Positions 36,713-45,541 are shown, counted from the stretch's first letter. The stretch: 64,000 nucleotides of DNA from Chengkuizengella sediminis (GCF_010078385.1 NZ_SIJC01000002.1:434001-498000); one strand, 5' to 3'. The notes: a model not told the origin generated them from the letters alone. Numbers and translations are program-made.

Positions 36713-37591
36713 ATGATTACGACAAAACGTTTATCAGATTGTTCTTTTCAAGATGCGGTAACCGCTTGGAATAAAGGGTTTACTGGATACTACATGGATG
36801 CTCAAGTGACAATGGATTCTTTTTTAAACCGATTTGTATCAGAAGGTTTATCAACAGAATTATCGATTCTAGCATATAAAGATAATGAACCCATAGGACT
36901 TGTATTAAACGGGATTCGAGAAATAAATGGACAGAGAGTTGCATGGAATGGTGGGACTGGTGTAGCTCCTGAATTGAGGAGTGCAGGATTAGGTAAACTA
37001 ATGATGACTGAAATATTCACCATCTATAAAGAAAACGGAGTGGATATTGCTACTTTAGAAGCTATTAAGCAAAACGAAAAGGCAATCAAGTTGTATCAGA
37101 AAATGGGTTATGATATAAAAGATCAACTGTTGATATATGGAAGTAGTGAATCTTCTCAGTGCAATCCACTCAAAGGTGATTTTTCAGAATATGAAATAGT
37201 AAAAGTAAACCCTAGCGAAGTTCAGCATGTTCCATTTTATAATAATAGGTTGCCATGGCAAACACAGTGGCAAAGTGTAAAATCAGGGGAAGGATTGCTC
37301 GTTATAGATAAATCAGGGAAACGTATAGGATACGCATTGTATAAACAAAATTATAATCAAGAAGGTATTCATGTATCCACTATACTTTATCAATGTGAGA
37401 TCTTAGAGGGTCGAAATGACAAGCAAGTAATTGCTGCATACTTACTATCTCATTGTTTCTCCCCGTTTGATCAAAAATGTAAACGAATGATCATGAATTT
37501 ATCTCATACAAATCAAGTTGTTATTTCTTTACTAAACGAAGCTGGATTTGAAAAGAATATAGAACAAATATATATGGAGAAAACATTTTAA
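36713..37591 (+). CDS. GNAT-family acetyltransferase (paralogue B)
   Basis: 292 aa, a full-length relative of the gene at 34401, with acetyl-CoA loop GVAPELRSAGLGKLMMTEIF and GNAT tail QNEKAIKLYQKMGY. GGAGG lies 8 nt before the ATG at 36713, which also aligns with the start of paralogue A; the ATG at 36707 is too close to the site. It probably shares a transcript with the GalT-like gene. Function unknown. Confidence 0.85.
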   Translation: MITTKRLSDCSFQDAVTAWNKGFTGYYMDAQVTMDSFLNRFVSEGLSTELSILAYKDNEPIGLVLNGIREINGQRVAWNGGTGVAPELRSAGLGKLMMTEIFTIYKENGVDIATLEAIKQNEKAIKLYQKMGYDIKDQLLIYGSSESSQCNPLKGDFSEYEIVKVNPSEVQHVPFYNNRLPWQTQWQSVKSGEGLLVIDKSGKRIGYALYKQNYNQEGIHVSTILYQCEILEGRNDKQVIAAYLLSHCFSPFDQKCKRMIMNLSHTNQVVISLLNEAGFEKNIEQIYMEKTF

Positions 37592-37630
37592 TCTTCCAAT
37601 GAAAGTTGAAAAGGTATAATCATAATAAAA

Positions 37631-37675
37631 CCCCAATTCTTGTGATTTAGAATTAGGGGAATTATTTATTTTGTA
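37631..37675. terminator. Possible bidirectional terminator
   Basis: CCCCAATTCT (37631-37640) pairs with AGAATT-A-GGGG (37649-37659) with a one-base bulge, followed by AT-rich sequence. It lies between convergent genes. Confidence 0.45.
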
Positions 37676-37706
37676 AATAATGTTAGATAATTTTGGGAAG
37701 ATGTTA

Positions 37707-38015
37707 TTACATTAATTCTATTATTTTATTAATACTATCTGATTGATGATCAAAATCAGCAATTTTATTTACTTTTTCTAGATCACATATTGTACATTTA
37801 TGAATGATTTGCAACCCTTTTCTAGAGTTGTTTTTTATACCTATTGGTTGCATTAAACCTTTACAATCACTGTTTCTATCACCAGGCTTATCATCTAAGT
37901 GTTTTGAATATAGACAAACTGGACAATGGTTTCTGAAACTCCCATTAGATAGGGGATGCACTATACTACCACAATAACCACAAGAGAAACCTGAGTTCTC
38001 TTTTTTTCTACTCAT
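37707..38015 (-). CDS. RNHCP-domain zinc-ribbon protein
   Basis: 102 aa. The family-naming motif is present (NGSFRNHCPVCLYSKHLD), with further Cys pairs FSCGYCG, SDCKGLMQP and HKCTICD, giving probably two zinc sites. The molecular role of the family is unknown. AAGGGAG lies 7 nt before the ATG at 38015. Confidence 0.8.
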   Translation of the reverse strand: MSRKKENSGFSCGYCGSIVHPLSNGSFRNHCPVCLYSKHLDDKPGDRNSDCKGLMQPIGIKNNSRKGLQIIHKCTICDLEKVNKIADFDHQSDSINKIIELM

Positions 38016-38071
38016 ACCCAAACTCCCTTTTCTTGATTTATAGTTATAAATCAAGAAGCTTGGGTTCCGTT

Positions 38072-38350
38072 TTAATTCTCTATTATTATTTCAGGCTTGA
38101 TTGAACCGTTGACAAATTCACCGCCAGTTCCTTTAGGGTCAGCGATTACTTCCGTTTCCTACTTCATCTAAGCATATTTCATCTTAAAATCCGAACCTAG
38201 ACCAATTTTGTATTCTTTGTATTGGCCACTGTAAGGCGGAATAGCTTCGTATTTGGGCCCACCTTCCACTGGTAAGTGTATGTTCAATTTCACTGACAAC
38301 GGCATCGTCCCCAATTAGGTATGAGTATATAGCACAATCTTACTTTCCGT
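38072..38350 (-). pseudogene. Small decayed ORF with in-frame stops
   Basis: Reading the minus strand from 38350, AAGGAG is followed after 8 nt by ACG where a start would be expected, then a single frame of 92 codons to a TAA at 38072 with three internal stops. The pieces KLNIHLPVEGGPKYEAIPPY and EVIADPKGTGGEFVNGSIKP look protein-like. I do not recognise the family. The reading is tentative; the rest of 38016-38440 is empty. Confidence 0.4.
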
Positions 38351-38440
38351 GTTAATCACTCCTTAAAATAGAAACTCCAAAACTATCTAATATTTATTTT
38401 ATCATATAGTAAATTTTTATAAATTTCTTAATTCAGTACT

Positions 38441-38839
38441 TCAGTTGGAGTTCTTAGTTTGTCGATGTTTCTTCACATGAAAGCGAGTTGAGCATTTTTT
38501 ACTACAGAAACGTTGGAGTCCGTTTTTGGAATAGTCAACAAAAATTTCCTCGCAAGGTGACGAAGTACATGACTTGAGTCTTGCTCTTCCGTGTTTCACT
38601 AATTCTCTTCCTAATGAAAATGAACAGACTAATAATAGTTTATCAATAAAAGAATTGTTGCTTTTCAGTGGCTGATCATAAATGATCTTAAAGTTACCGT
38701 TTTCTTCTAAAAGTTGAGATCGAATAGGACAATGAGATTCAAATTCAGTTAAAAAGTTTGCTAACTCTTTGTCACTACCAATTAAAATGAGTTTTCTTAA
38801 TTGATCTCGATATTCTTGCACGGCTGAATTTTTACCCAT
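38441..38839 (-). CDS. CGNR zinc-finger protein, probably N-terminally truncated
   Basis: 132 aa. The C-terminus matches the CGNR zinc finger (RLKSCTSSPCEEIFVDYSK, then FCSKKCSTR where many have CGNR). Normal members are about 180-200 aa with an N-terminal stress-regulator-like domain; here that part is shortened. No ribosome binding site precedes the ATG, only an A-run, which also suggests a 5' truncation. It may be a non-functional remnant. Confidence 0.6.
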   Translation of the reverse strand: MGKNSAVQEYRDQLRKLILIGSDKELANFLTEFESHCPIRSQLLEENGNFKIIYDQPLKSNNSFIDKLLLVCSFSLGRELVKHGRARLKSCTSSPCEEIFVDYSKNGLQRFCSKKCSTRFHVKKHRQTKNSN

Positions 38840-38943
38840 TTAAAAAAAAACATGAAAATGGGGTATTACAAATTCATATTTATAGAGAATCGTATATTGT
38901 TTAATGTTATGCTTATTTAATTAGTATATAGAGGTGAATGAAG

Positions 38944-39819
38944 ATGAAAACACAAGTGTATATTTTAAGTGCTTTTACTCATAACTCAAATGGAGGTAAT
39001 GAAGCGGGAGTAGTTCTAGATACTGATCAACTTGAAAAGCGTGAGATGAAATTGATTGCTAGGAAATTAGGGTTCTCAGAAACAGCATTTATTTTTTCTT
39101 CGACTTCTACAGATTTTAAAGTTAGATATTTTACTCCAAAAGAGGAAGTAGATATTTGTGGTCACGCAACGGTCGCTGCTTTTTCATTAATGAATCAAAA
39201 AGGGTTAATTGATGCTGGGAACTTTAAGATAGAAACGAAAGCAGGCATTTTAAATGTAGAAGTTTATCCAAATGGAAAAGTGTTTTTAGAACAAAATAAA
39301 CCTTCTTTTTTAGATGTAATATCAGCCCAAGAGATTACAAATTCACTTTGTATAAATAAAGAAGACCTCATTCCACATTTTCCTATTCAAATTGTTTCTA
39401 CAGGTCTAAAAGATATTATAGTTCCTGTAAATAATCTTCAAGTTTTACAAGAAATGAATCCTAATATGGACGAGATAACTAATATAAGTGAAAAGTATGG
39501 TGTAACTGGATATCATGTTTTTACATTAGAGACAATTCATAATTTGTCAACGGCGCATTGTAGAAATTTTGCACCTTTACACGATATTCCAGAAGAAAGT
39601 GCAACAGGTACTTCAAATGCTGCATTAGTTTGTTATTTAACTAAATATAACAGATTGATGGGAAGACAAGATAAACAAACATTTTCTATGGAACAAGGTT
39701 ATACGATGCAAAAACCATCAGAAATCATAATACATATTTCTAATCTACAGGGTGAGATCAGCTCAGTGAAAGTAGGAGGCTATGGCTCTAACTTTAAAAT
39801 GGAATTATTGGAATTATAG
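38944..39819 (+). CDS. PhzF-family isomerase/epimerase (paralogue 1)
   Basis: 291 aa diaminopimelate-epimerase-like fold. The conserved acid is E46 in LGFSETAFIF, with CGHATVAAF in the first half and EESATGTSNAAL in the second. The usual GNPAG appears as GNEAG. Family members act on phenazine precursors or small metabolites; this substrate is unknown. GAGGTG is best spaced for the ATG at 38944. It precedes a LysR gene on the same strand. Confidence 0.88.
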   Translation: MKTQVYILSAFTHNSNGGNEAGVVLDTDQLEKREMKLIARKLGFSETAFIFSSTSTDFKVRYFTPKEEVDICGHATVAAFSLMNQKGLIDAGNFKIETKAGILNVEVYPNGKVFLEQNKPSFLDVISAQEITNSLCINKEDLIPHFPIQIVSTGLKDIIVPVNNLQVLQEMNPNMDEITNISEKYGVTGYHVFTLETIHNLSTAHCRNFAPLHDIPEESATGTSNAALVCYLTKYNRLMGRQDKQTFSMEQGYTMQKPSEIIIHISNLQGEISSVKVGGYGSNFKMELLEL

Positions 39820-39926
39820 GCGTAGTTTCCTATTAAAGCTACCTTGAGAAATAAAGGATTGTGACTACGCATCATATCAAGTATTATAAAAACACAAAAT
39901 GTAATCAAGAATACGGAGAGGATCAT

Positions 39927-40796
39927 ATGACTATATTTCAGCTTCAAGTATTAGCTGAGGTTGTAAATTCGGGTAGCTTCACAAAAGCAGGGGAGAAATT
40001 AGGATTATCACAATCCGGTGTTAGTCATACGATTTCATCCCTTGAATCAGAACTGGATATTACCTTGTTATCTAGAAATCGTAATGGAATCACTGTCACT
40101 GATTCAGGTGAGAGGATTTTAAAACATGTTCGTAATATTTTAGAACATAATGAAAAACTAAATCAAGAAAGAGGATTAATTAAAGGTATAGAGGTTGGGA
40201 AGGTAAAAGTGGGCGCGTTCTCAAGTGTTTCTTCACAGATACTCCCAAAAATATTAAAGGATTTTAAAAAGAAACACCCTGGGATTGAAATTGAATTATA
40301 TGAGGGTGGGTATGATGATATTAAAAACTGGATTACTTCTGGAATTGTTGATATAGGATTTGTTACATTACCGTGTCCTGATTATGATACAGAGTTCATC
40401 TTAAAGGATGACTTATATATTATTCTATCTGAGGAACATCCTTTATCTAACCATCAAATAATGACTCTTAATCAAATCGAACAGGAACCTTTTATTATGC
40501 CTAAAGCAGGTTGTGAAATCTTAGTAAAGAAATCATTCAAAAGGGATAACTTAAAACCAAATATTACTTTTGAGATTAGTAACAATAACACTATTCTTGC
40601 AATGGTTGAACAAGGAATAGGTATATCCATTGTTCCTAAACTAACACTCCCTAACACTTTAAATAATGTAGTTTTAGTAAAACCAGAACCTCCTATTTTT
40701 CGTGATATAGGTTTAGCCGTGAGTTCATTAAAATCAGTGCCTCTTGCTGTCAAAAAATTTATTGAAAGTACTAAAAAAATAAAGATAACCCTTTAA
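39927..40796 (+). CDS. LysR-family transcriptional regulator
   Basis: 289 aa. The N-terminal winged helix is clear (LQVLAEVVNSGSFTKAGEKL, SQSGVSHTISSLESEL) and a LysR substrate-binding domain follows from about residue 90. GGAGAGG precedes the ATG at 39927; the frame is open upstream but without a site. Flanked by two PhzF genes, one co-directional and one convergent, which are candidate targets. Confidence 0.9.
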   Translation: MTIFQLQVLAEVVNSGSFTKAGEKLGLSQSGVSHTISSLESELDITLLSRNRNGITVTDSGERILKHVRNILEHNEKLNQERGLIKGIEVGKVKVGAFSSVSSQILPKILKDFKKKHPGIEIELYEGGYDDIKNWITSGIVDIGFVTLPCPDYDTEFILKDDLYIILSEEHPLSNHQIMTLNQIEQEPFIMPKAGCEILVKKSFKRDNLKPNITFEISNNNTILAMVEQGIGISIVPKLTLPNTLNNVVLVKPEPPIFRDIGLAVSSLKSVPLAVKKFIESTKKIKITL

Positions 40797-40851
40797 AGGA
40801 TTACCTTTAGGTGCACTATTAAGTTTTAGCCACTGTTCACTACTTTCAATT

Positions 40852-41775
40852 TTAAACTTTGACAAGGGGAGGACTTTGAAGGTTTAATGTACCTTCGATT
40901 GTAACAACCGCTGCACCCGCTACTTTTATAATAGGATGGTCTTCTCCAGGTTCAATTGTAACATCTAATGTACCGGGTCGATTCATCGCATGGCCTTGAG
41001 CGATTTTCAGCTGATGTCTAGTAGTGGGGTCTAATATTTTCTCTAACACTAGGTAGCCAGATAATGCTCCGTTTGCAGCCCCTGTGACGGGATCTTCATC
41101 TACTCCTAAAGCAGGCAGAAAATCTCGGGTATAAAGATCATTATCTTTTTCATCTGTATCAAATGTAAATAAGTGTGTTGTATCTATATTATAATTTTCA
41201 TTTAGTTGTGCTAATTTTTTAAAATTTGGTTTAGCTGAATCGATCGCTTTTTGAGTTTTGACTGGAACTAGCAGATGCCAATTTCCTGTACTTGCAAGTT
41301 TTATTGGATAACGATCATCGATATCGTGAGTTGATAACCCCAATACTTCTGCAATTTTACTATTTTCTAAGTGGATTTCTTTTACTTTAGGAGCAACCTG
41401 TGTCATTTCTACTGAAGTTACACCTTTCCCATCTTTATTCCACTTAACAGGGACTAGACCTATATTTGTTTCTAATATGATTTGCTCCGCTTTTTCTGAC
41501 CATCCTAAATCAGTGCTAAGTAACCAAGACAAACCGACCGTTGCATGACCACAAAAATTAATTTCTTCTTTAGGTGTAAAGTATTTCACTTTAAAATCTG
41601 CTTCTTTATGCTCCGTTTTTAAGAGAAATACGGTTTCAGATACATTCAGTTCATTCGCTATTTTTTGCATTTCATTCATCGTCAGAGAATCTGCATCTAG
41701 GACAACTCCTGCTGGATTCCCACTGAACTGTTCAGTTGTAAATGCGTCAATATGGTATACTTTTAGTTTTTTCAT
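40852..41775 (-). CDS. PhzF-family isomerase/epimerase (paralogue 2)
   Basis: 307 aa. It keeps the canonical FSGNPAGVVLD, the conserved acid E47 in NVSETVFLL, NFCGHATVGL and VDEDPVTGAANGALSGY. GAGGAGAGG precedes the ATG. It is more canonical than the copy at 38944 and runs in the opposite direction. Confidence 0.9.
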   Translation of the reverse strand: MKKLKVYHIDAFTTEQFSGNPAGVVLDADSLTMNEMQKIANELNVSETVFLLKTEHKEADFKVKYFTPKEEINFCGHATVGLSWLLSTDLGWSEKAEQIILETNIGLVPVKWNKDGKGVTSVEMTQVAPKVKEIHLENSKIAEVLGLSTHDIDDRYPIKLASTGNWHLLVPVKTQKAIDSAKPNFKKLAQLNENYNIDTTHLFTFDTDEKDNDLYTRDFLPALGVDEDPVTGAANGALSGYLVLEKILDPTTRHQLKIAQGHAMNRPGTLDVTIEPGEDHPIIKVAGAAVVTIEGTLNLQSPPLVKV

Positions 41776-42090
41776 TTTAACCTCTCCTCATTAATTATAA
41801 ATGTTTGAATTTATTAACTTTAATTTCATTGTATATCCTGTCTAATCATAAGTAAAACTAATGTTTCTAATATATTAAATGAGATAAACTAATGTATTTA
41901 CTTCATGAAGTGATTAAATGGAGACTTTCATAGGGAGAATAAATAATAAAGTAATTGCTACTTGATGAAATAGGGTCTTTTAATTTTGTCTGGAAAATTA
42001 GGAATTCTAAAATTAAATGTTAGAAAAGTTAATGCAATCTTATCTTCGTTATTGTATAATGAGAACATACGTTTTATTTAGCGATTACAA
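41776..42090. other. Upstream region of PhzF paralogue 2
   Basis: No gene is supported here. The frame open on the + strand from 42017 is the antisense shadow of the thioredoxin gene. Confidence 0.5.
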
Positions 42091-42124
42091 AAAAAACCAT
42101 CCTAAGGAAGTATTAAGATGGTTT
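42091..42124 (-). terminator. Terminator of the merR-trx operon
   Basis: Read on the minus strand, AAACCATC (42124-42117) pairs with GATGGTTT (42101-42094), followed by a T-run to 42091. Confidence 0.75.
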
Positions 42125-42138
42125 ACTGTTATAATTCG

Positions 42139-42462
42139 TTATTTCGATGAGTGTTTATCAATGAGAGTTGTGTATACACTTTTTGGTCTTAATCCAACTA
42201 ATTTTTCTACGGGTTCACCATCTTTAAATAGGACAACAGTAGGCATAGACATCACTCCAAATTCGGCAGAAATAGACGGGGAATCATCAACGTTTATTTT
42301 AAGTATTGTGATGTTTTCACCTATCTCTTCACTAAGTTCATTAAGAATAGGTAGCAACACTTTGCATGGTGAACACCATGGTGCACTAAAATCTACTAAT
42401 GTGATACCTTCTGTACTTATATTTGATTTGAAATCAACTTCAGCTATACTTTTAACAGTCAT
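42139..42462 (-). CDS. Thioredoxin-like protein with WCSPC active site
   Basis: 107 aa single thioredoxin domain. The active site is W29-C30-S31-P32-C33; classical thioredoxin has CGPC, so the middle Ser should change its redox properties. The cis-proline loop MSMPTVVLF and KDGEPV are present. It overlaps the merR gene by 4 nt (ATGA-type junction), so it is translationally coupled. Probably a specialised thioredoxin rather than the housekeeping TrxA. Confidence 0.88.
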   Translation of the reverse strand: MTVKSIAEVDFKSNISTEGITLVDFSAPWCSPCKVLLPILNELSEEIGENITILKINVDDSPSISAEFGVMSMPTVVLFKDGEPVEKLVGLRPKSVYTTLIDKHSSK

Positions 42463-42833
42463 TTTTTAAGCTCCTCCTCATTATAAATTTCTGAATCAAA
42501 TGAACGTATTCGTTCTTCTAAATTTGATTTAATATTTGTTAACATTTTGATTTGACTATCTATCTCTTCAAGTTTTTCTTTGTAAATTGGAAGTACTTCT
42601 TTACAAAATGTCTCTTTATTTTTTAAAACACAATGTAAAAAGTTTGAGATTTGTTCTGTGGATAATCCGAGACTTAAATAGAACTGAATCGTATTGACTT
42701 CGTCAACAGTAAACTTGTGATATTCTCGATAACCATTATCTAATCTAGTGGGTGTAATGAGCCCTTTTTGTTCATAATAACGTAATGATCGAATACTTAC
42801 TCCGGTTAATTTAGATAATTCACCAATCTTCAT
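42459..42833 (-). CDS. MerR-family regulator
   Basis: 124 aa. A MerR winged helix at 1-70 (MKIGELSKLTGVSIRSLRYY, NGYREY) and a coiled-coil dimer helix with two cysteines, C68 and C77, in FLHCVLKNKETFC. The cysteines could sense metal or redox state; that is an inference. It is encoded with a thioredoxin and preceded by a promoter with the stretched spacer expected of MerR-controlled genes. Confidence 0.9.
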   Translation of the reverse strand: MKIGELSKLTGVSIRSLRYYEQKGLITPTRLDNGYREYHKFTVDEVNTIQFYLSLGLSTEQISNFLHCVLKNKETFCKEVLPIYKEKLEEIDSQIKMLTNIKSNLEERIRSFDSEIYNEEELKK

Positions 42834-42868
42834 TTTGGCAATCCAACTCCCCTTACCGTTGTAAAATT

Positions 42869-42900
42869 ATTATAAACTATAACATTAATGTAAGGGTCAA
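42869..42900 (-). promoter_or_regulatory. MerR-type promoter with 20-bp spacer and central palindrome
   Basis: On the minus strand TTGACC (42900-42895) and TATAAT (42874-42869) are separated by 20 nt instead of 17. The palindrome ACATTAATGT (42882-42891) lies in the spacer. Elongated 19-20-bp spacers with a central dyad are the hallmark of promoters activated by MerR proteins through DNA distortion, so autoregulation is likely. Confidence 0.75.
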
Positions 42901-42959
42901 TATATATTTATTATTCCGAAGCTTTTGGTCGATAATTAATCTTTTAGGAGTTGATAGAT

Positions 42960-43949
42960 TTGAAAGAAAATTGGGAACGTTCAAATGAACTTATTTTATT
43001 AAGTGAAAATGAAGTAACAGAAATGATTAAACCATTTTTAAATGGCAGAGTAATAAAAGAAGTAAAAACATTAAGTGGTGGATTAAACAATTCAAATTTA
43101 AAAATCATAACCAATTTAAATGAAACCTATGTATTACGTTTGTATGCTCGTGACGATATTAAAGGAAAAGTAGAAAAAAGGATTTATGAACGTTTAGCAG
43201 ATCAACTTCCTGTTCCAAAAGTATTGTACGCAGATTTTTCATGTGAGAAATGTAAAACTCCATTTATGATCATCAATTGGATTCAAGGTATTCAATTAAA
43301 AGAATTTATGACTAATTATGAAAGTGCAAGTTCGATTGAGAAAATTGCAAGACAAATAGGAAAATACTTAGCTAAGTTGCATACATATCAGTTTGAAAAA
43401 GGTGGTTTTTTTGATGAAAATTTAATTATAAGTGAGATGTTTGAAATCAATTCGGAGTCCTTTTTGAAATTTATTAAAGAAAGTACCATTGAAGGTAATG
43501 CAAAAAAGTGGTTGGGTGATAAATTTACTAATGATATTTGGAACTTTGTAAATGAATTTTCATATTTAATGGATGATATTGGACATCAAACCTCATTAAT
43601 TCACTCTGATTTTAATCCTTTAAATATACTAGTAGATATGAACCAACAAGAAGCAAATATATCAGCCATATTAGATTGGGAATATTCTTTTAGTGGTACG
43701 CCTTTAGCAGATGTAGGGAATATGTTGAGGTATGAAAATACCTCTAGTTTGTTTTCGAAATCATTTATATCAGCATATAAAGAAAATGGAGGTGTATTAC
43801 CTGACGATTGGTTAAAAAAGGCTAAACTATTAGAAATCATTGGATTAAGTGATTTGTTAAATAAAAAAGAGTGCAATCCCAATAGAATTAAAGATATAAA
43901 ACGTTTAATTCAATCAACCATGAATCAGTGGAATAACTATACATATTAA
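42960..43949 (+). CDS. APH-family phosphotransferase
   Basis: 329 aa aminoglycoside/choline-kinase fold. The catalytic loop is LIHSDFNPLNILVD and the metal-binding segment AILDWEYSFSGTPLADVGN. The N-terminal lobe has LSGGLNNSNLKI in the nucleotide loop position. TTAGGAG is best spaced for the TTG at 42960. Many such proteins phosphorylate small metabolites rather than antibiotics; resistance cannot be claimed from sequence. Confidence 0.85.
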   Translation: MKENWERSNELILLSENEVTEMIKPFLNGRVIKEVKTLSGGLNNSNLKIITNLNETYVLRLYARDDIKGKVEKRIYERLADQLPVPKVLYADFSCEKCKTPFMIINWIQGIQLKEFMTNYESASSIEKIARQIGKYLAKLHTYQFEKGGFFDENLIISEMFEINSESFLKFIKESTIEGNAKKWLGDKFTNDIWNFVNEFSYLMDDIGHQTSLIHSDFNPLNILVDMNQQEANISAILDWEYSFSGTPLADVGNMLRYENTSSLFSKSFISAYKENGGVLPDDWLKKAKLLEIIGLSDLLNKKECNPNRIKDIKRLIQSTMNQWNNYTY

Positions 43950-44049
43950 TGTCTTGAGTTTAATGATTTGAAATAGTTTATCCCATTTTTTATGCTCAAT
44001 ATTTAGCGTTCAAGACATGCACCTCTAAATTAATGTTATTTTCATTTTC

Positions 44050-44083
44050 TGGACATTTACCCGACACATTCAAAATTTATATT
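44050..44083 (+). promoter_or_regulatory. Phased GACA boxes before the secreted repeat protein
   Basis: GGACATTT at 44051-44058 and CGACACA at 44062-44068 place two GACA cores 11 bp apart, followed by a -10-like TATATT (44078-44083). The same arrangement recurs at 45252-45269. Direct repeats with about one helical turn of spacing are typical sites of OmpR-family response regulators, and one is encoded 1.5 kb downstream. Confidence 0.5.
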
Positions 44084-44127
44084 GTAAGTGTACCTGATGT
44101 ACATTAAAAAATTGGAGGGAAAATAAA

Positions 44128-45162
44128 ATGAATAAAAAGTTTCTATCTTTAGCAGTAGCAGCAACATTAGTAGTTAGTGCAGTAGGTGTAGGAAGTGCTT
44201 TTGCAAATGAAAATGAAAATGAAAATGGAGAAGCTCAATACAAATGGAAAGCATCTAAGATGAATCAGGAGAAGCTCATTACATCATGGGATCAATTATC
44301 GGATGAAGAAATAGAAGCAAAATTGTTTGAGAAAGCTCAAAGTGTTGGTATAGAAACAGACGGTAAAACGTTTGAAGAGGTTCAAGAGGAGTTAAGAGCT
44401 TATGCTTCAGAGAATGGTGCTAAAGGTAAAAGAGGTTATGGACCAAAAGAAAAAGGATTGAATCCAGAGAAATTAGCTGAAAAATGGGATGGACTAACGG
44501 AAGAACAACAGAATCAATTTTTTGAAAGAGCAGCTAAATTAGGTATAGAAACAGATGGCAAGTCCTTTGAGGAAGTTATGGCTGCGATTCAAGAACTTCA
44601 TGAAGTTAAAGTGATTGAAAAGGCTGAGGAATTAGGCATTGATACGAACGGTAAATCCATTGAAGAAATTCAAGAGGAATTAAGAGCGTATGCTTCAGTA
44701 CACGGGAAAGAGAAATTGGCTGAAAATTGGGATGAACTAACGGAAGAACAGCAAAATCGATTTATTGAAAGTGTAGCTAAACTAGGTATTGAAACGGAAG
44801 GAAAAAGCATTGAAGAAATCCAAGAGGAACTAAAAACACTTGCTCCAGAACGTGGTAAAAGAGGTCAAGGTTCGAATGGTTTAAAATTTGACCAAGAGAA
44901 ATTTGTAGAATCATGGAATCAACTATCTGATGAAGAGAAAGAAGTGAAGTTATTCGAACATGCTAAAAAATTAGGCATTGAAACAGAAGGAAAAACGTTT
45001 GAAGAAATACAAGTTGAGCTACAGGAGCAGCGTGAAGCGAGACTGTTTGAAAAAGCACAGAAACTAGGTATTGATACAGAGGGAAAAACAGTAGATCAAA
45101 TTAAAGATGAAATGAAAGAACTGGCTCCTAAAAAAGGCCAGAGTCATGAGGTTACTCTTTAA
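44128..45162 (+). CDS. Secreted six-repeat helical protein
   Basis: 344 aa with a signal peptide (cleavage after SAFA, about residue 26), then an acidic NENENEN stretch. Six copies of a unit around LGIETDGKTFEEIQEEL occur at about residues 74, 139, 170, 220, 283 and 314, linked by segments such as KWDGLTEEQQNQFFERAAK. The unit is strongly helical, Glu/Lys-rich and without cysteine. No family assigned. GGAGGG precedes the ATG. The neighbouring two-component system and a decayed copy downstream share upstream sequence, suggesting it is an envelope- or stress-induced secreted protein. Confidence 0.85.
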   Translation: MNKKFLSLAVAATLVVSAVGVGSAFANENENENGEAQYKWKASKMNQEKLITSWDQLSDEEIEAKLFEKAQSVGIETDGKTFEEVQEELRAYASENGAKGKRGYGPKEKGLNPEKLAEKWDGLTEEQQNQFFERAAKLGIETDGKSFEEVMAAIQELHEVKVIEKAEELGIDTNGKSIEEIQEELRAYASVHGKEKLAENWDELTEEQQNRFIESVAKLGIETEGKSIEEIQEELKTLAPERGKRGQGSNGLKFDQEKFVESWNQLSDEEKEVKLFEHAKKLGIETEGKTFEEIQVELQEQREARLFEKAQKLGIDTEGKTVDQIKDEMKELAPKKGQSHEVTL

Positions 45163-45183
45163 ATCGAACATATAAATAATAAG

Positions 45184-45222
45184 AAGAGCAGGGAATTAAC
45201 GATTCCTTGCTCTTTTCTTTTG
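45184..45222 (+). terminator. Terminator after the repeat-protein gene
   Basis: AAGAGCAGGGAAT (45184-45196) pairs with ATTCCTTGCTCTT (45202-45214; one G-T pair), followed by a T-rich run. Confidence 0.85.
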
Positions 45223-45250
45223 GACTCTTTATTAATTGAAGATGAATAGT

Positions 45251-45287
45251 TGGACATTTTGCTGACACAATAGATATTTAATATATA
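45251..45287 (+). promoter_or_regulatory. Second set of phased GACA boxes, before the decayed copy
   Basis: GGACATTT (45252-45259) and TGACACA (45263-45269) again have GACA cores 11 bp apart, with AT-rich -10-like sequence downstream. It matches the region at 44050-44083 in spacing and sequence, indicating duplication together with the gene. Confidence 0.5.
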
Positions 45288-45323
45288 GGTGTAAGATACA
45301 TAAAACTAAAGGAGGAATAAGTA

Positions 45324-45492
45324 ATGAGAAACCTCATCACAATTATCAGAAGAAGATAAGGAGCAATGGTTACTACAAAAAGCAGCAGACTTAAACTTGG
45401 ATATTGAAGGTTTACCATTAAGCATTGAAACAGATCATAAATCAATAGAAGAGATCAGAGAGGGTGTTAAAGAAGTGTTACTTTCTTTTTAA
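45324..45492 (+). pseudogene. Decayed copy of the secreted repeat protein
   Basis: After GGAGG and an ATG at 45324 the first frame stops after ten codons. In another frame QLSEEDKEQWLLQKAADLNL continues to a repeat-like segment (SIETDHKSIEEIREGVKEVL) and a TAA at 45490. The signal peptide and most repeats are gone. It is a shortened, frameshifted relative of the gene at 44128. Confidence 0.7.
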
Positions 45493-45541
45493 TCTTCTTA
45501 TTGTTACGATGATAAAGAATGAATAATAAATGAGGTATATC

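Noticed and set aside
42017..42469. 150-aa ORF on the + strand
   Set aside because: It runs antisense through the thioredoxin gene, which has clear active-site motifs and an operon partner.
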